NCBI GenBank assembly: GCA_015680685.1
Contig: MNCI01022467.1
Coordinates: forward strand, 9,489 to 73,488
Length of the DNA stretch: 64,000 bases
Origin: Gnetum montanum
Taxonomy: Eukaryota; Streptophyta; Gnetopsida; Gnetales; Gnetaceae
Direction: 5' to 3'
The notes under the pieces are model-generated. The model saw only the letters and a list, made by a program, of their open reading frames with translations. It made no database searches and was not told the origin of the DNA. Below are positions 23,807 through 35,350 of this stretch, piece by piece. Positions within the stretch are counted from its first letter, which is position 1. Each line of letters begins with the position of its first letter. A program made the position numbers and the translations under genes.

Positions 23807-24904
23807 ACCACCATAGGTCCATCACTAATGTTTCCTCTCCATGCTTGATTTTGTAGCTATTTAACCATGCTGAAGAGTGCTTATGATGGTGAGATATGGT
23901 TATGATAGAATGATATAGGTCTAAGATGAGATGAGGATCATATTACCTATCAGGGAATGGTCACATGGGTTAACAAAGAACTCTACATGTTGACATCATA
24001 TCTATAGTGTGGTAGTGACACGTTCACTAATCAATGTGGTCTTCATGCTTCATGCTTTGAAGTACTAGTCACTCAGTAATGTGTTAGTGGAACTAGCACT
24101 ATACTTCAAGGCTTCTTTGGCTATTAGGATCATCCATTTATTTATTCATAGTCACTTGATTTAATCTTTTAGACTATATGGTCTCTTTCCTTCTTGATGA
24201 TTTGTTTTCCCATTTTTTTTCTTTTCTTTTCTCCTTTTTATTTCAAGGGATGAAACCTTCATTGGGTTTCATTGCTAAGGTTGAACTTAGTTTGGTTTTC
24301 TCATTGAATGAGATGTGTTACATCCAAAAAACTTGGTGGTGGAGCATGACGAAGGAGATGTTACATGGCCATGGTGCATGAATGTCAAACATAGATCATC
24401 ATTATTGTTTAGGGTAAGGAATGTTTTAATTGGGCTATGGAATTATGGCTCAAGTGGGGTAATGAAAGTGATGTGAGACAAGCACCTTTGGTATGGTAGG
24501 ACAAGCTAACCAAATTTGGTGCATCAAGGTGACATAGTAACTTGCTGCCATGATGAGTTGCAGCTTTGTGATGGCTTTGAGTTTCATCTTGCAAGAAAAA
24601 ATCCAAGAAGACAAGAAAATAAGACAAAGAATACATGTTCTTAGTACAAATTTTATAAGGCCACACTAGATAATAAGAAAATTGTGGACCACCATATGCT
24701 TCTATTGGTACAACATTGAGAGATCTGTGTCTTGCATCATAGATTTTACAAAGTTTGTAGTTCATTTTTCATGCTAAACTAAAAGAGAGATAGAGGTTAT
24801 GTAGGCTTGTTTGTTATATGTTGTGAAGGCTATTGGTGTTGATTATTTATCCATACCTATAAATAGAAGGCTATATGAAAGCATGTTAGATGTAATAAGG
24901 TTTA
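23807..24904 (-). other. T1 3' UTR
   Basis: Region between polypurine tract and integrase. It shares a GAGATGTGTTACATCCA block (about 24310) with the other Tat 3' UTRs. No minisatellite array is visible, unlike T3, T4 and T7. No gene seen. Confidence 0.45.
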
Positions 24905-25834
24905 AGATAGGAGTGGTTGACTAGATTGGCCAAAACATTTTCATCCATGTTAGCCAATCTAAATGCCCTATTGCCATAGGCTTTGATAACTAGGAGAGGC
25001 CCTTCCCAATTGGCTAAGAATTTGTCTACATGTTCATGAATGACCTTGAGGACCAAGTCTCCTTCCTTGATTTTTTTTTGTTTAGATCATGATGATGTTG
25101 TTGCTTTTGCCTCTCTCAGTATCATTTGATGTGAGCAAGTGTTTGTATTTGCTGCTCTTCCATCAAATTGAGATCAATGGTACATAGTTCCTTATTCTAC
25201 TTATTATTGATGATGTTAGGTAGATCCATTGTTAGCAATGGAACCTGCAATCCAAGAGGAAAAATAGCTTTAGATCTTTAAATAAGGCTATATGGGATGA
25301 CACCAATTATAGTTTAAAAGGTAGTCCTATAGGCCCAAAGTACATAGTAAATTTTCTCATGCCACTTACATATTTTATTATTTAGCATCTTTTTAAGAAA
25401 GTTTATGATGAACTTATTGCTAGCTTCAAATTATAGATAATATGGTGATTAGAAGGAATGTTTGATACTCAATTGTTGAAAAAATGCTTATGTTTCTTGG
25501 CTATTGAATTGTAGTCCATTCTATATGAATATAGTTAGAGGTATGCCAAAATAGGCTACTATGTTATCTAGTATGAATTTACAGACTTGCTAAGGTGTTA
25601 TCTTCCTTAGAGAAATAGCTTCAATTCACTTTGTAATATATTTGGTTGTAGTATTGATAAAGATATGCCTTGTGGAATACTTAGGCATAATGGATCTAAT
25701 AATATTAGCCATTGATAGGTATCACAATTTTCAACCTTCTATAGATAGTTGGTTTCCATATAGGGTCAATAATATCCTAACCATTTAATCTTTATGATAA
25801 TGGCTCTAGGTCCTATATGTCCTCTAGATACACT
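24905..25834 (-). pseudogene. Tat integrase of T1, decayed and interrupted
   Basis: Minus-strand integrase remnant. The C-terminal module (about 24930-25070) has a VLKVIHEHVDKFLANWEGP-like reading, homologous to T3 at 31490-31640 and T7 at 63040-63160. Upstream come the core (about 25380-25660) and the start of the Zn finger (about 25760-25834). The integrase is cut at 25834 by the T3 3' LTR; the rest would lie beyond T3, outside the window. Confidence 0.65.
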
Positions 25835-27595
25835 TGTAGCAATCCAAAATGTTGGTGGCTAGAATGGTACACTGAGAGGTTTGCAGAAATACAACTTGAT
25901 CCCATGTTTGTGTGAGGGCCTGGTATAGGTATAGACGGGGCACCTAGAATGGTCTTGTTAATCAAACTAGGATTTACAAAATGTGATGCTGAAACATTAT
26001 TAGGTGTTTGGGTGATGTTTGCAACATCAATGATGTCAATGGGGGTGAGCGTAGTCGAGGTTTTCCCATGAAAATAGAGTTGTCAATGGGTGATTACATG
26101 CAAAAATAGCAAAAAATGCAAGTAAATTCTAGAATGTGAATAAAATGCTAAAAAATGCATTGGAGGAGAGTGATAGAGAGAGTGGAACCATCCCAAATTG
26201 AGGGGGTGGGGATGTGGGAAGCATAGTCAACTACAAGAAAGGTGAGAAGGTATGCAGTGTACAAACAAGTGTAGTAGGTAGTGTAGTTAGAGTCTTAGGG
26301 TGTCTAGGCTATAAAGATTGATGTCCACCATGGTCTTTGTGCCTACCAAGTTGGTTGCTGTAGTGTCCCATGGGTTGCAGTGGTCTATAGTGATGCCCTA
26401 TAGTGGTGTGCAATGATGCCAAATGCTAGCTTGGAGTTTGCTGAAATGCTAAGTGCACTCAGATGCATGAATGCTTAGAGTGCAGATTTGCCAACCAAAT
26501 GTAAGAATTTCTAACCCCTAAAATGTAGAGCACTAGGGTATTTATAGGATTAGGGTTGCCATGAATTGTAGATCAGGCACCGTGTGTTAGAGGGGTAGTT
26601 GGGGCTACACTAACCCCAACTATGCTCTCGTTGAAGCAAATGGTGTTCTACTGGTATGCTCTAATGGACCTCGTGAGACTTTCAAACTATGAATATGCTA
26701 CCCAATTACATGTGCCAGTGCTAGATAGATCACAATGTACCTAAAAATAATGCAAAATAGTGCAATTTTGGAGACTATGCTCTAAGACAATGCTATCCAC
26801 TCTCTCGAGTGGTGTCAAGTGTAGGTACAATTTTGGGACAAATGGGGAATGCAAAAGAAATGCAAATTACTGATCTTGCTTACCGAAGGTGTGTTGGAGC
26901 CAAGATGAAGGTTAGTGTTGTGTTATAGAGGCTTTTGGAGGTTGTTTTAACAAACTACGTTGACTATGCTCTAGAGCATAGTCCCAACAATTAGAAAAAT
27001 TTTGCCAAAATTGAGCTTTATTGCTTGACTATGCTGACTACGCTCTGGAGTGTAGTTCTAGTAGTGACAGTGTAGTGTTGGCAGTTAGATTTTTTTTTGC
27101 AAAATTTGTGTCTTCATACAAACTATGTTGACTATGCTCTAGAGTGTAGTAGGAAGAATAGTCTAGAAGTTAGAAAATGTTTCAAACTATTTCTTCTGTC
27201 CCAACTAGGCTTGACTACGATCTAGTGAAGTGGAGAGAGTAGTCTTTGCCAAAATATTTTTTCCATACTAACCAAGCCTTACAATTGCTGGCTTGACACT
27301 TAGGAAAATTTGCAAAACTAGCCATTTGTGTGTAGACTATGTTGACTACGCTTTACAGCATAGTCCTAGTAGTGGAGAGTGTAGTCTTGATACTTGGAAA
27401 AATTTGTAGCTACTATCGATACTTAGAAAAGTCTTACAAATTTGGACTTGTGTTGTAGGCTACGCTGACTATGCTTGGGAGTGTAGTCCTAGCAATGGAG
27501 AGCGTAGGCCCAACACTTAGAAAAGTTTTTTCTTGTGTTGAAACTTAGAAAAATTTGCAGTTGAGACACAGTGGCCTAAATTTGGTGGTGTTTCA
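25835..27595 (-). repeat. 3' LTR of giant Tat element T3
   Basis: 1761 bases. The right edge GGTGGTGTTTCA is followed by the polypurine tract; the left edge is TGTAGCAATCCAAAATG, matching the LTR ends at 42881 and 59363. The TATA box CTATAAATA is at 26539-26547 (minus). U3 (about 26750-27560) carries repeated dyad boxes, including a perfect 22-bp palindrome at 26962-26983. U5 includes GTGTGAGGGCC (about 25910). Confidence 0.8.
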
Positions 27596-29036
27596 TTGGT
27601 TCCTCTTTACTGATGTCTAGAGGAGTGTCTTGAGAGACGTCAACAAAGAACAACAAAACATCATAGTAGGCTTGGCATCAACATCACTTTTTAGTACTTG
27701 ATTGAATTTCATTGCACCATACTCAAGAGTGATAACGATTGTGGTATGTTGGAGGGAAAGGATGTAAGGAATGTGCTAAGGATGGTAGGGGAGCCAAAAT
27801 GCAAACAAGATGTCATGCTGAAAGATGCAAAATTAGTACAATTGACAAGGACTAAGGCACTAAGATGGCCTATCACCAAAATTATGGTCTCTCATTGGAA
27901 TGCTTATGAGAGAATCAATGTTTGTGACACCAGGGTGGCTTGCCCTTGAAATTATGATCTCTCATCAGAATGCTTATGAGAGAATCAATGTGGATTTAGG
28001 GTTAGATCCATTGAAAAATTGCAGCTCTATAATTTTTGCTTGGGAACATGCTTTGCTTCATTTGATTTTTTTTGTGAGTTTTTTACTTTTTTAAATACGA
28101 GGCAAACCTACTTTGGCTTATGCACATTGAAAAATGCTAGCTGTGGGATGCTTTCCATTAGGTGGACTACATGCCACCTCATGAGCTTTGCTTATATGCA
28201 ATTGTGTCACATCTGTAGGATAGGTGTTTTCTCCTTGGGATGAGTTGTGTTACATCTACTTATGCTTTGACCAACCCATAGAGGCTCCCCATGGGATGAG
28301 TTGCGTTACATCCATCATGGGTTCTATGGATGGCTTAAAGGATGCCATGTGCATCAGAAGGTTTTGCAAGCTCGATGATGCAAGGGAAGGCAGGAGAATG
28401 CAAGGAAGAAGGGGTACATGCAAGTAAGCTATAGCAGGGGTAATAGGAATGTGCACTCTTGAGTGGCTTAGCTAGTCCAATCATGCACATCAAAGAAATA
28501 TGGTAACTTGCTACTATGATGAGATGCATCTTTACATGACTACCTTCTAGGCTTCATCCTGCAACCAAAACTTAGAGAAAATAAGAAAATAACCACACAT
28601 CATGAGATGTGAGTAAATTTCTAGATGTGAGGGTGCTGCAAATGTTACAACAATTGAACCAATTGTAAGTGTTTGAAAAGCTAGTAAAGGTGTCGGGGGC
28701 AAGAATGCTACAAATGCTCTAGAGGCCTAAGCTAGTGGCTAGTGTCCAAAGAGATTAGCAAAATTCTCAGGGGTAGTAATGATTCAGGTGCTCAAGAGCT
28801 CAAGCAATGGTAAGAGCCTAAAAAAATTAGCAAAATGGTGGGGCTGTAATGTTGCAAGTGCTGCTCAAAGCTGGTAGTGCTACAAGTGCCACCTAGAGGG
28901 CCCATTGATGATGGGAGCTCTAGAAGATCAACAAAATGGAAGGGGGTGGTAAAATTGCAAATGTTTCATGGGCCTCTCTTGATGATAGAAAATCCATTCT
29001 GGGACTATAGTGTCCTCACTTGCATGGTGCTGTGAA

Positions 29037-29074
<38 letters not shown>

Positions 29075-29088
29075 AACAAGCCCATTTC
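27596..29088 (-). other. T3 polypurine tract and 3' UTR
   Basis: Minus-strand AGTAAAGAGGAACCAA lies next to the LTR. An inexact tandem pair of about 75 bases (27855-27990) contains CTCTCATTGGAATGCTTATGAGAG-type hairpins. A duplicated GGATGAGTTGTGTTACATC block lies at 28235-28315. An open + frame at 28224-28427 is homologous to the minus ORF at 10277-10699. A run of 35 G at 29039-29073 and an N at 29089 suggest poor sequence there. Confidence 0.6.
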
Positions 29089-29094
29089 NTGCCC

Positions 29095-29268
29095 ATAGAA
29101 CCATGCATGGTGGACCATGAACCTAGTTTAAGGTCATGGTAGACCATGTACTTTACTAGTTCAAGGTCCTAGCAGACTGTGAACCTCGTTTAAGGTTCTG
29201 GCAGATCATGGCATGCTAGTTTATAGTCCTAACAGGTTTTTGCATGCTAGTTTAACATGGTAGCAAAT
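29095..29268 (-). repeat. T3 3' UTR minisatellite, part 1
   Basis: Units of the type CTAGTTTAAGGTCCTAGCAG, continuing after the solo LTR at 31036. Confidence 0.8.
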
Positions 29269-29273
29269 GTGCT

Positions 29274-31030
29274 TGAAACACCACCAATTTAAGGCTTTAG
29301 AACTTCAATCACAAATTTGTTTGTGTCCAAAATTGGCAATTTTTTTTAAGTGTTGGTGCTACACTCCCTAGTGTAGCCAGTGTAGCATCCATCAAGGCCT
29401 ATTTTGCAAAATTTTCTAAGTGTCAACAGTAGCCATAGGCAAAATTTTTCTAAGTGTCCTACTACGCTCTAGAGTGTAGCCAATGTAGCACATACTTCCA
29501 TGGCTAGTTTGCCCAAGTGCCAAGCTAGAACTTATTAAGATTACTTGGGATGGATGAAATAATTTGAAAAATTTTCTATCTCCTAGGTTGCTATGCTCTG
29601 CTATACTCTAGAGTGTAGCCAGCATAGCACACTTTTTAGTTGCCAATTTTTCCTAAGTGTTAAGTAAGAAAATATCAAGCTAGCTCATCATGGAAGAGAC
29701 ATTTGGCAAATTTTCTAACTCTTGAGGTTGCCTTTCTTGCTATGCCCCAAAGCGTAGCCATTGTAGCATGACAGAAAACTACAGATTCTATCAAATTTTT
29801 CTAAGTATCTTTGCTAAACTCTAGAGTGTAGCTAGTGTAACTAGTGTTGGACATAAAATTTTGCAAAATTTAACTAAGTGTTGTGCTATTCTCTAGAGTT
29901 TACCTAGTGTAATACTAAAGTAAAGCCTCTGATAGCCTCCAAAAGCTTCTAAAACTTAGCATTAGCCTTTGTCTCAACTTTGTCATTTCTTTGACAAGCA
30001 GGATCAACAATTTGTATCTTTTTCATACCCCCATTGGTCCCCCAAATTGTACCTATGCTTGACCTTACTCAAAAGAGGGGAAGACATAGTCCTAGAGCAT
30101 AGCCTCCAAGTTACACTATTTGTAGGTACATTGCCATCATTCAAACTCTAGTACATGGAGTCTTGGTAGTGTAGTCATAGTTTAGTAGTCTTTGGGAACC
30201 TATTGTAGTACTTTAGAGCATAAAAATTTGCTACTCCAATGGGAGCATAGTAGGGCTAGCATGGCCCCATCTACCCTTGTGCCACCTGGCGCTTGATTTA
30301 CATTTCATGCTAACCTTAGCCCTATAAATACCTTTGTGTTTAGCATTCTAAGGGTTGGAAAATCAAAAGAGCATTGGACATTTTGACATTTTAAGCATCC
30401 TCGGCACTGTCACACTTGAGCACTCAAGCAAACCTAGCACTTTGATGCATTCTAGGACCTTATCAGATAACTGGTGTACACCATCTAGAATGCAGTTCAC
30501 CACGGTACTTACAGAAGAAAGCAATAGCCAACCTACTAGGTTCAATCCCTACAACAGTCATCAGTTTCATAGTCCTAACATCCCAGAGACTATGACTACA
30601 CTGCTACACTACCACTATGCCTACCTATACATTGTGTATCACTCTTATCTCTTTTCCTGCAATAGCTACACTCTCCCATTTGGGGCGGTGAACTTTCATT
30701 ATCAAATTTAGTTGCATTTTTCTTTGGTATTTAGCATACCACTTGCATTTTCTCACTATTGCATATATATTTGCATGTTTACATCACTGTTCTTAAGCCA
30801 AGACACCCTACTATGCTCTAGCTTGGGTGTCCCCAATGCCCATATGTAACATTGTGTAAACCCCTTCTACACGCATCCATCATAACACCTAGTAGGTCCC
30901 TTTCTGATCGACAAGACTATTTAGGGTACCCCATCTCCATTTTCTATCATGGCCCTCACATAGACTTAGGGTTAGGTTTATGCTTGCTAACCTGTTAGTG
31001 TTCTAGCCATTGACATTTTTAATCATCATA
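29274..31030 (+). repeat. Solo Tat LTR with target duplication
   Basis: Begins TGAAACACCACC and ends AATCATCATA (from CTACA). It is flanked by exact 5-bp GTGCT copies at 29269-29273 and 31031-31035. Length is 1757 bases, with TATAAATA at 30323-30330. It interrupts T3's minisatellite, whose units resume on the other side. It was most likely left by LTR-LTR recombination. Confidence 0.85.
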
Positions 31031-31035
31031 GTGCT

Positions 31036-31425
31036 ACTATGATAGTTTAACATCATGATCCAAGGATGATTTGTTCTAGTTTAGTATCATGGTAGATAGC
31101 CTATGCTAGTTTATAGTCATAGAGAACTATGATGTGTTAATTTATAATCATAGTGGACTATGGTATTTTAGTTTATAGTCATAGTAAACTATTTTTACTA
31201 GTTTATAGTTATAGCAGACTTTTTGTGCTAGTTTATTGTCATAGTAGACTAGAGATTTGGGTGCCATTTTAACGTTATAGCAGACAAGTGTTGTGCTATT
31301 TTATAGTCCTAGTGGACTTGTGTCATGCTAGTTTATAGTCGTAGTAGACTTGCAGTGCTAGTTTAGAGTCATAGAGGACTTCTATGCTAGTTTATAGTCA
31401 TAGAGAACTATTTATGCTTGCCTTG
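31036..31425 (-). repeat. T3 3' UTR minisatellite, part 2
   Basis: About 12 units of GCTAGTTTATAGTCATAGCAGAC type, 27-36 bases each. Confidence 0.85.
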
Positions 31426-31865
31426 CTTTGTTGAGATATGATGTTGTGTGCTAGGCATAGTAAGGCTTCAGATATGTGTGATTCACTGAATTGGAAAATT
31501 CATTGCCATATTGATTAGCAAGCTTGAATGCTCCATTATCATAGGCCTTGAAAATCAAGAAAGTTCCTTCCTAGTTGGTTGAGAATTTATCCATGGGTTC
31601 ACAAATGGCCTTGAGGACTAGGTCCCCTCTCTTGATTGAGCATTAGTGCTGATTGTGATAGTGTTTTTGCCATTTCTTTTCTTGATACCACTTGATGTGA
31701 TTAAGCATCTACATGTGCTTATCCTATATAGATTCAAGGTTCATAGCTCTCAACTCATTGTTTTGAGCCTTAGCAATGAAGTTTGAGAGGATTACACTGA
31801 GCGATGAAACCTGCAATTCAAGAGGAAAAATTGCTTCAGACTCATAAACAAGGCTATATGGCATT
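31426..31865 (-). pseudogene. T3 integrase C-terminal part
   Basis: Minus-strand remnant homologous to T7 at 62985-63395: the C-terminal module at about 31490-31640, then ITKLE...-type sequence and the end of the core. The sequence AAGGCTATATGGCAT stops at 31865 and its continuation (CATCTTACC...GCATGTCAT) is at 44581, the other side of T4. T7 has the uninterrupted join (about 63380-63410). Confidence 0.75.
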
Positions 31866-32545
31866 TGTGGCCATCAAAAGTGTTGATGGCTAGAATGGTC
31901 ATGTCGAGGGATCTATGGTCATGGTATAGTCCTAACCTCACCCCCATATAAAGGGCCATCATTGGAGGGAAGAATGGAGGCAGAGTGCCCGAGATGATCT
32001 TGTTGATCAAACTAGGACTTACGTCATGTTTCGATAAAGAAGTGTTAGGGGTTCACATGGTGTCTTTAGTGGTACTGGGGTTGACTAAGCTTAAGTGTAG
32101 TAGGTTTTCCAAGTGTAAAAATGATGGTGCAAACATGAAAATAAGTGCAAAATAGTGAGAAAAAGTGTAGGTGCAATGCCAAAATGCCAAGAAAATTCTT
32201 GAGAATGCAATGGAGTTTGAGGGAGAAAGAATGGTATCACCCAAAATAAGGGGGAGGTGGGGGGTGGTGAGGGAAGCATAGCAATTACAAAGGATGGGCA
32301 TAGTAGGTAGTAGGTAGTATAGTCACAATCTCTAGGGTGTCCAGGCTATGGAAACTGATGTCTACCATGAAGTTTGTGCCTGATAGGTTGGTGATCGTAG
32401 TGTCCTATGAGCTATGGTGTGCTACAATGCTAAGTGGTGTGCAAAGGTGTTGCCAAGTTATGAAGTGTTCCAAGGGTGCAGGGTGCTCCAATTGCCTTAA
32501 ATGCCAAATGATGCTAATATTTGCCAACTAGATGCAAGGATTACT
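31866..32545 (-). repeat. T4 3' LTR, U5-R side
   Basis: Aligns with 42881-43557 of the T4 5' LTR. It stops at ...GATGCAAGGATT and resumes at 35351. Confidence 0.75.
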
Positions 32546-32602
32546 ATTGGCGACCGTTTGGGATGCTACCGCCAACGAGTGTCCTCGAACAGGATTTAGG
32601 TG

Positions 32603-33133
32603 CCTGCTGGTCTTTGGCAACACCAAGGCCCAGATACCTCCAAATAAACTTAGTAGTTAATGTGAGTATGTGTGTTTTTTGTTGCGGCATGTGATTGTGA
32701 GAAATGTAATGATTGCGTTGTGTGTAAACTACAAATGACTTACTTTAAAGAGATTCAGCCAACTTTGCCAAGTACTGTGAGTTGTTGAGAGTTTCCTATT
32801 TTGTTCAACTGCCTAGTCTATGTGGTCCTTATAATACCTACTTGTAACAAATAAGATTTTGCAAAAACATTTGAGCAAAACTCCACAAATCTACTCCTAA
32901 TTTTCCCTAAAGAAAGAGATAGTTCCACAAGAAAACTAAAAATAGAGTAAGATTCAATGGAAATAGATAGAAAAGAAAGGAAAGTAGATTTTTGTAGACC
33001 TCAAATATTTAAACAAGGTAAAATGACACGAGTAAAAACTTCACAATAAAGCTATTCCACATTCAATATCTACTTCCAAGGCTCAAATAAGCAATTTCTT
33101 CAAGACAATCCTACTATGCTACCAAAAATTGCT
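32603..33133. other. No gene recognised
   Basis: Left part of the insertion, mostly AT-rich, no readable protein. Confidence 0.4.
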
Positions 33134-33743
33134 NNNNNNNNNNNNNNNNNNNNNNNNNNNNNNNNNNNNNNNNNNNNNNNNNNNNNNNNNNNNNNNNNNN
33201 NNNNNNNNNNNNNNNNNNNNNNNNNNNNNNNNNNNNNNNNNNNNNNNNNNNNNNNNNNNNNNNNNNNNNNNNNNNNNNNNNNNNNNNNNNNNNNNNNNNN
33301 NNNNNNNNNNNNNNNNNNNNNNNNNNNNNNNNNNNNNNNNNNNNNNNNNNNNNNNNNNNNNNNNNNNNNNNNNNNNNNNNNNNNNNNNNNNNNNNNNNNN
33401 NNNNNNNNNNNNNNNNNNNNNNNNNNNNNNNNNNNNNNNNNNNNNNNNNNNNNNNNNNNNNNNNNNNNNNNNNNNNNNNNNNNNNNNNNNNNNNNNNNNN
33501 NNNNNNNNNNNNNNNNNNNNNNNNNNNNNNNNNNNNNNNNNNNNNNNNNNNNNNNNNNNNNNNNNNNNNNNNNNNNNNNNNNNNNNNNNNNNNNNNNNNN
33601 NNNNNNNNNNNNNNNNNNNNNNNNNNNNNNNNNNNNNNNNNNNNNNNNNNNNNNNNNNNNNNNNNNNNNNNNNNNNNNNNNNNNNNNNNNNNNNNNNNNN
33701 NNNNNNNNNNNNNNNNNNNNNNNNNNNNNNNNNNNNNNNNNNN
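33134..33743. other. Assembly gap, 610 N
   Basis: Run of N. The open frames spanning it carry no information. Confidence 1.
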
Positions 33744-34090
33744 CCCAACAAGTTAGGTAAGTTACAACAATTTTGGATGGTTGTAACTACCATAGAGATA
33801 AAAAAGGCTACAATTGACAAGTGTCCTTTTTAATTTCCAAGTGGCCTACTTGGTGGTTATAAGTACCATGGGAAATTAAAATTTAGTAGTAACCACCAAG
33901 GGAAGTTATCACCACCATGATATTTAAAAATTGCAAAGGATACTTGTTCCATACACATATAACATTGAACAACTGCCTTATAACTTCTTTTTCCTTTTGA
34001 AATAATAATAATATACCCTTTGCTTTTTTCTTAAATAAAGCAAAATAAAAATCAAATTAAATTTGATTAAGGCTTCGTGTGACCAACGAT
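33744..34090. other. No gene; small inverted repeats
   Basis: CTTGGTGGTTA and TAACCACCAAG form an 11-bp stem around 33850-33900; GTTACAAC and GTTGTAAC pair at about 33760-33787. Otherwise AT-rich. Confidence 0.45.
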
Positions 34091-34232
34091 AAATTAAGAA
34101 TGATTGGTGACTCTCTCATTGGTGGAAGGAGAAGCACCTGAAATGTCGGCAACATCAACATCCATATTTAGCTCAGAAACAGCATGTCTTGCAATTGTGG
34201 CTACTGGTAAACCTCTTCCTGTTCATCGTCTT

Positions 34233-34370
34233 CGGCAGTGATTTCTTGATCCAGATTCCATTGACGAAGCTCAAAACTGGACCTCCCAAAGGACTGGCAT
34301 CTGCGAGCATGGCACTGCAAATTTTGGAATCACAGAGCCAAAGATAAATGCACAGGAGTAATGATGAACA
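34233..34370 (-). pseudogene. Serpin-like gene fragment
   Basis: About 45 codons reading SSLLLCIYLW...CSAMLADAS followed by GGPVLSFVNGIWIKKSLP. Plant serpins have the pattern VLADGS...GGPxLSFANGVWVDxSLPLKPSF about one third into the protein. Only this block is clear; neither the reactive-centre loop nor the N-terminus is seen. The frame stays open on to 34173 but with no serpin-like sequence after SLP, so the fragment probably ends there or is frameshifted. Confidence 0.45.
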
Positions 34371-34739
34371 ACCGTGAATAGCCATGAGCCTGGCACAAGC
34401 GTTCCAGGCAAGCAAATGATGGATGGATCAACACTAAAGGCTAGCTGCAGCGGGCTTCAAATTTATGAGTTCTCCTCCTCACTTTCATGTACGGCCCTAG
34501 CACCTACTGTTACCCATGTTGCTGTAACGATCATGACCTCTGCATCTCTGCTCATGATCTTGTGGCTATTGCTGCTGCTGTTTTGTACTTCTTCCTTCAG
34601 CCAGATCTCCCACAAATGCCTCAGTTTGGTGTTGTGCCTTTTTTTTTTGCAATCCTTACGAAAAAAAGGAGAGAGAGTGCAGCAGCAGCGTAACAAAGTT
34701 TATTGATTTTGATCTGTAGCTATGAAGGCCTATCCTAGA

Positions 34740-34875
34740 TTGCCTGCTATCAACGTAGCGGAGTGTCCTGTGTGAATGCCACCATGGATGGTGTCTTACC
34801 GTCACCCTGTTCAGTGGTGGTGCCATCGCATACAAAGACTTTGTTGTACCCAAATCGATACCGATGGCCATCATG
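34740..34875 (-). pseudogene. Hsp70-like N-terminal fragment, frameshifted
   Basis: After an ATG at 34872-34874 the minus strand reads MMAIGIDLGTTKSLY, the phosphate-binding start of Hsp70 (AIGIDLGTTYS). After a frameshift it continues in another frame with GDGKTPSMVAFTQDTPLR, matching the family's GNRTTPSxVAFTDTERL. The rest of the ATPase domain is missing. It lies 370 bases from the serpin-like piece on the same strand, which is not a known normal gene order. Confidence 0.65.
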
Positions 34876-35039
34876 GTTGATCACTGTGCCCAATGAATTT
34901 GTAGTGTTTTATTTAAGGCATCGGAGAATAGTGTGCCGGTCTTCCTGTCTTATGGTAGAAAGATTTAAATTTTGGATTTTAGCACCAATGTATGTGCTTG
35001 GATAAGTTAAGGTTTTGGTAGTGTCCATGATTCTAGGCT

Positions 35040-35285
35040 CATTTTTGTTCGAATTCCAACAAGGGATGAAATCCCATGGAATGGTATGATTTTTGCATAT
35101 GGGCAACATGGTCCTTGGAAGGAGGCTCTACAAATTTTGTGTATTGGTTGGTTCAAGGATGTAAGTTGAACAAGGCCTCTAAGATTTTGGGACATTCAAC
35201 CATGCCTTTGTGGATGTGAACCAATTAGCAAAAGATTGTCTTAATCGACATGGTAGACTTCAAGGTGAGGAAACAAAATCTCAAC
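35040..35285 (+). pseudogene. PPR-protein-like fragment
   Basis: The + strand reads IPTRDEIPWNGMIFAYGQHG then WKEALQ, the usual word of plant PLS-type pentatricopeptide repeats (MPxRDEVSWNAMIxGYAQHGxGKEALxLF). Then, with frame changes, come GCKLNKASKIL (like GVKPDKATFVSVL) and NHAFVDVNQLAKDCLNRHG (like SHAGLVDEG...). Strand is opposite to the serpin- and Hsp70-like pieces. About 1.5 repeats remain. Confidence 0.55.
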
Positions 35286-35350
35286 AATCTCTTTTAAATT
35301 TTTCAAAAATCACCATAACCTTATAAAGCCTGTTCCATTGAATGGCCAAA

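Larger units (their letters stand above)
32546..35350. mobile_element. Insertion with host gene fragments inside T4 3' LTR
   Basis: About 2.8 kb, including a 610-base N gap, splits an otherwise normal LTR. Its base composition differs: more CpG at 32548-32600 and 34080-34900. It carries serpin-like (-), Hsp70-like (-) and PPR-like (+) pieces. LTR sequence on both sides shares only ATT at the junction. The terminal repeats are not clear: ACTATTGGCGACC at the left against CACATTTTGGCC (complement) at the right is weak. The type (Pack-MULE, Helitron or other) is unresolved. Confidence 0.6.

Noticed and set aside
24409-24765. 118-codon minus frame in T1 3' UTR
   Set aside because: No similarity to Tat proteins or to frames in other 3' UTRs.
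29039-29089. Run of 35 G followed by an N as a possible biological element
   Set aside because: Length and the adjacent N point to a sequencing or assembly artefact, perhaps over a shorter G run.
30355-30711. 118-codon + frame just after the solo LTR TATA box
   Set aside because: Lies in the R-U5 part of an LTR; no equivalent frame in other LTRs.
33116-33833. Long open frames of more than 200 codons
   Set aside because: They consist of translated N bases over the assembly gap.
34374-34706. Open + frames of 110 and 68 codons with hydrophobic stretch
   Set aside because: Antisense to the serpin/Hsp70-like fragments; overlapping frames on both strands and no recognisable family.
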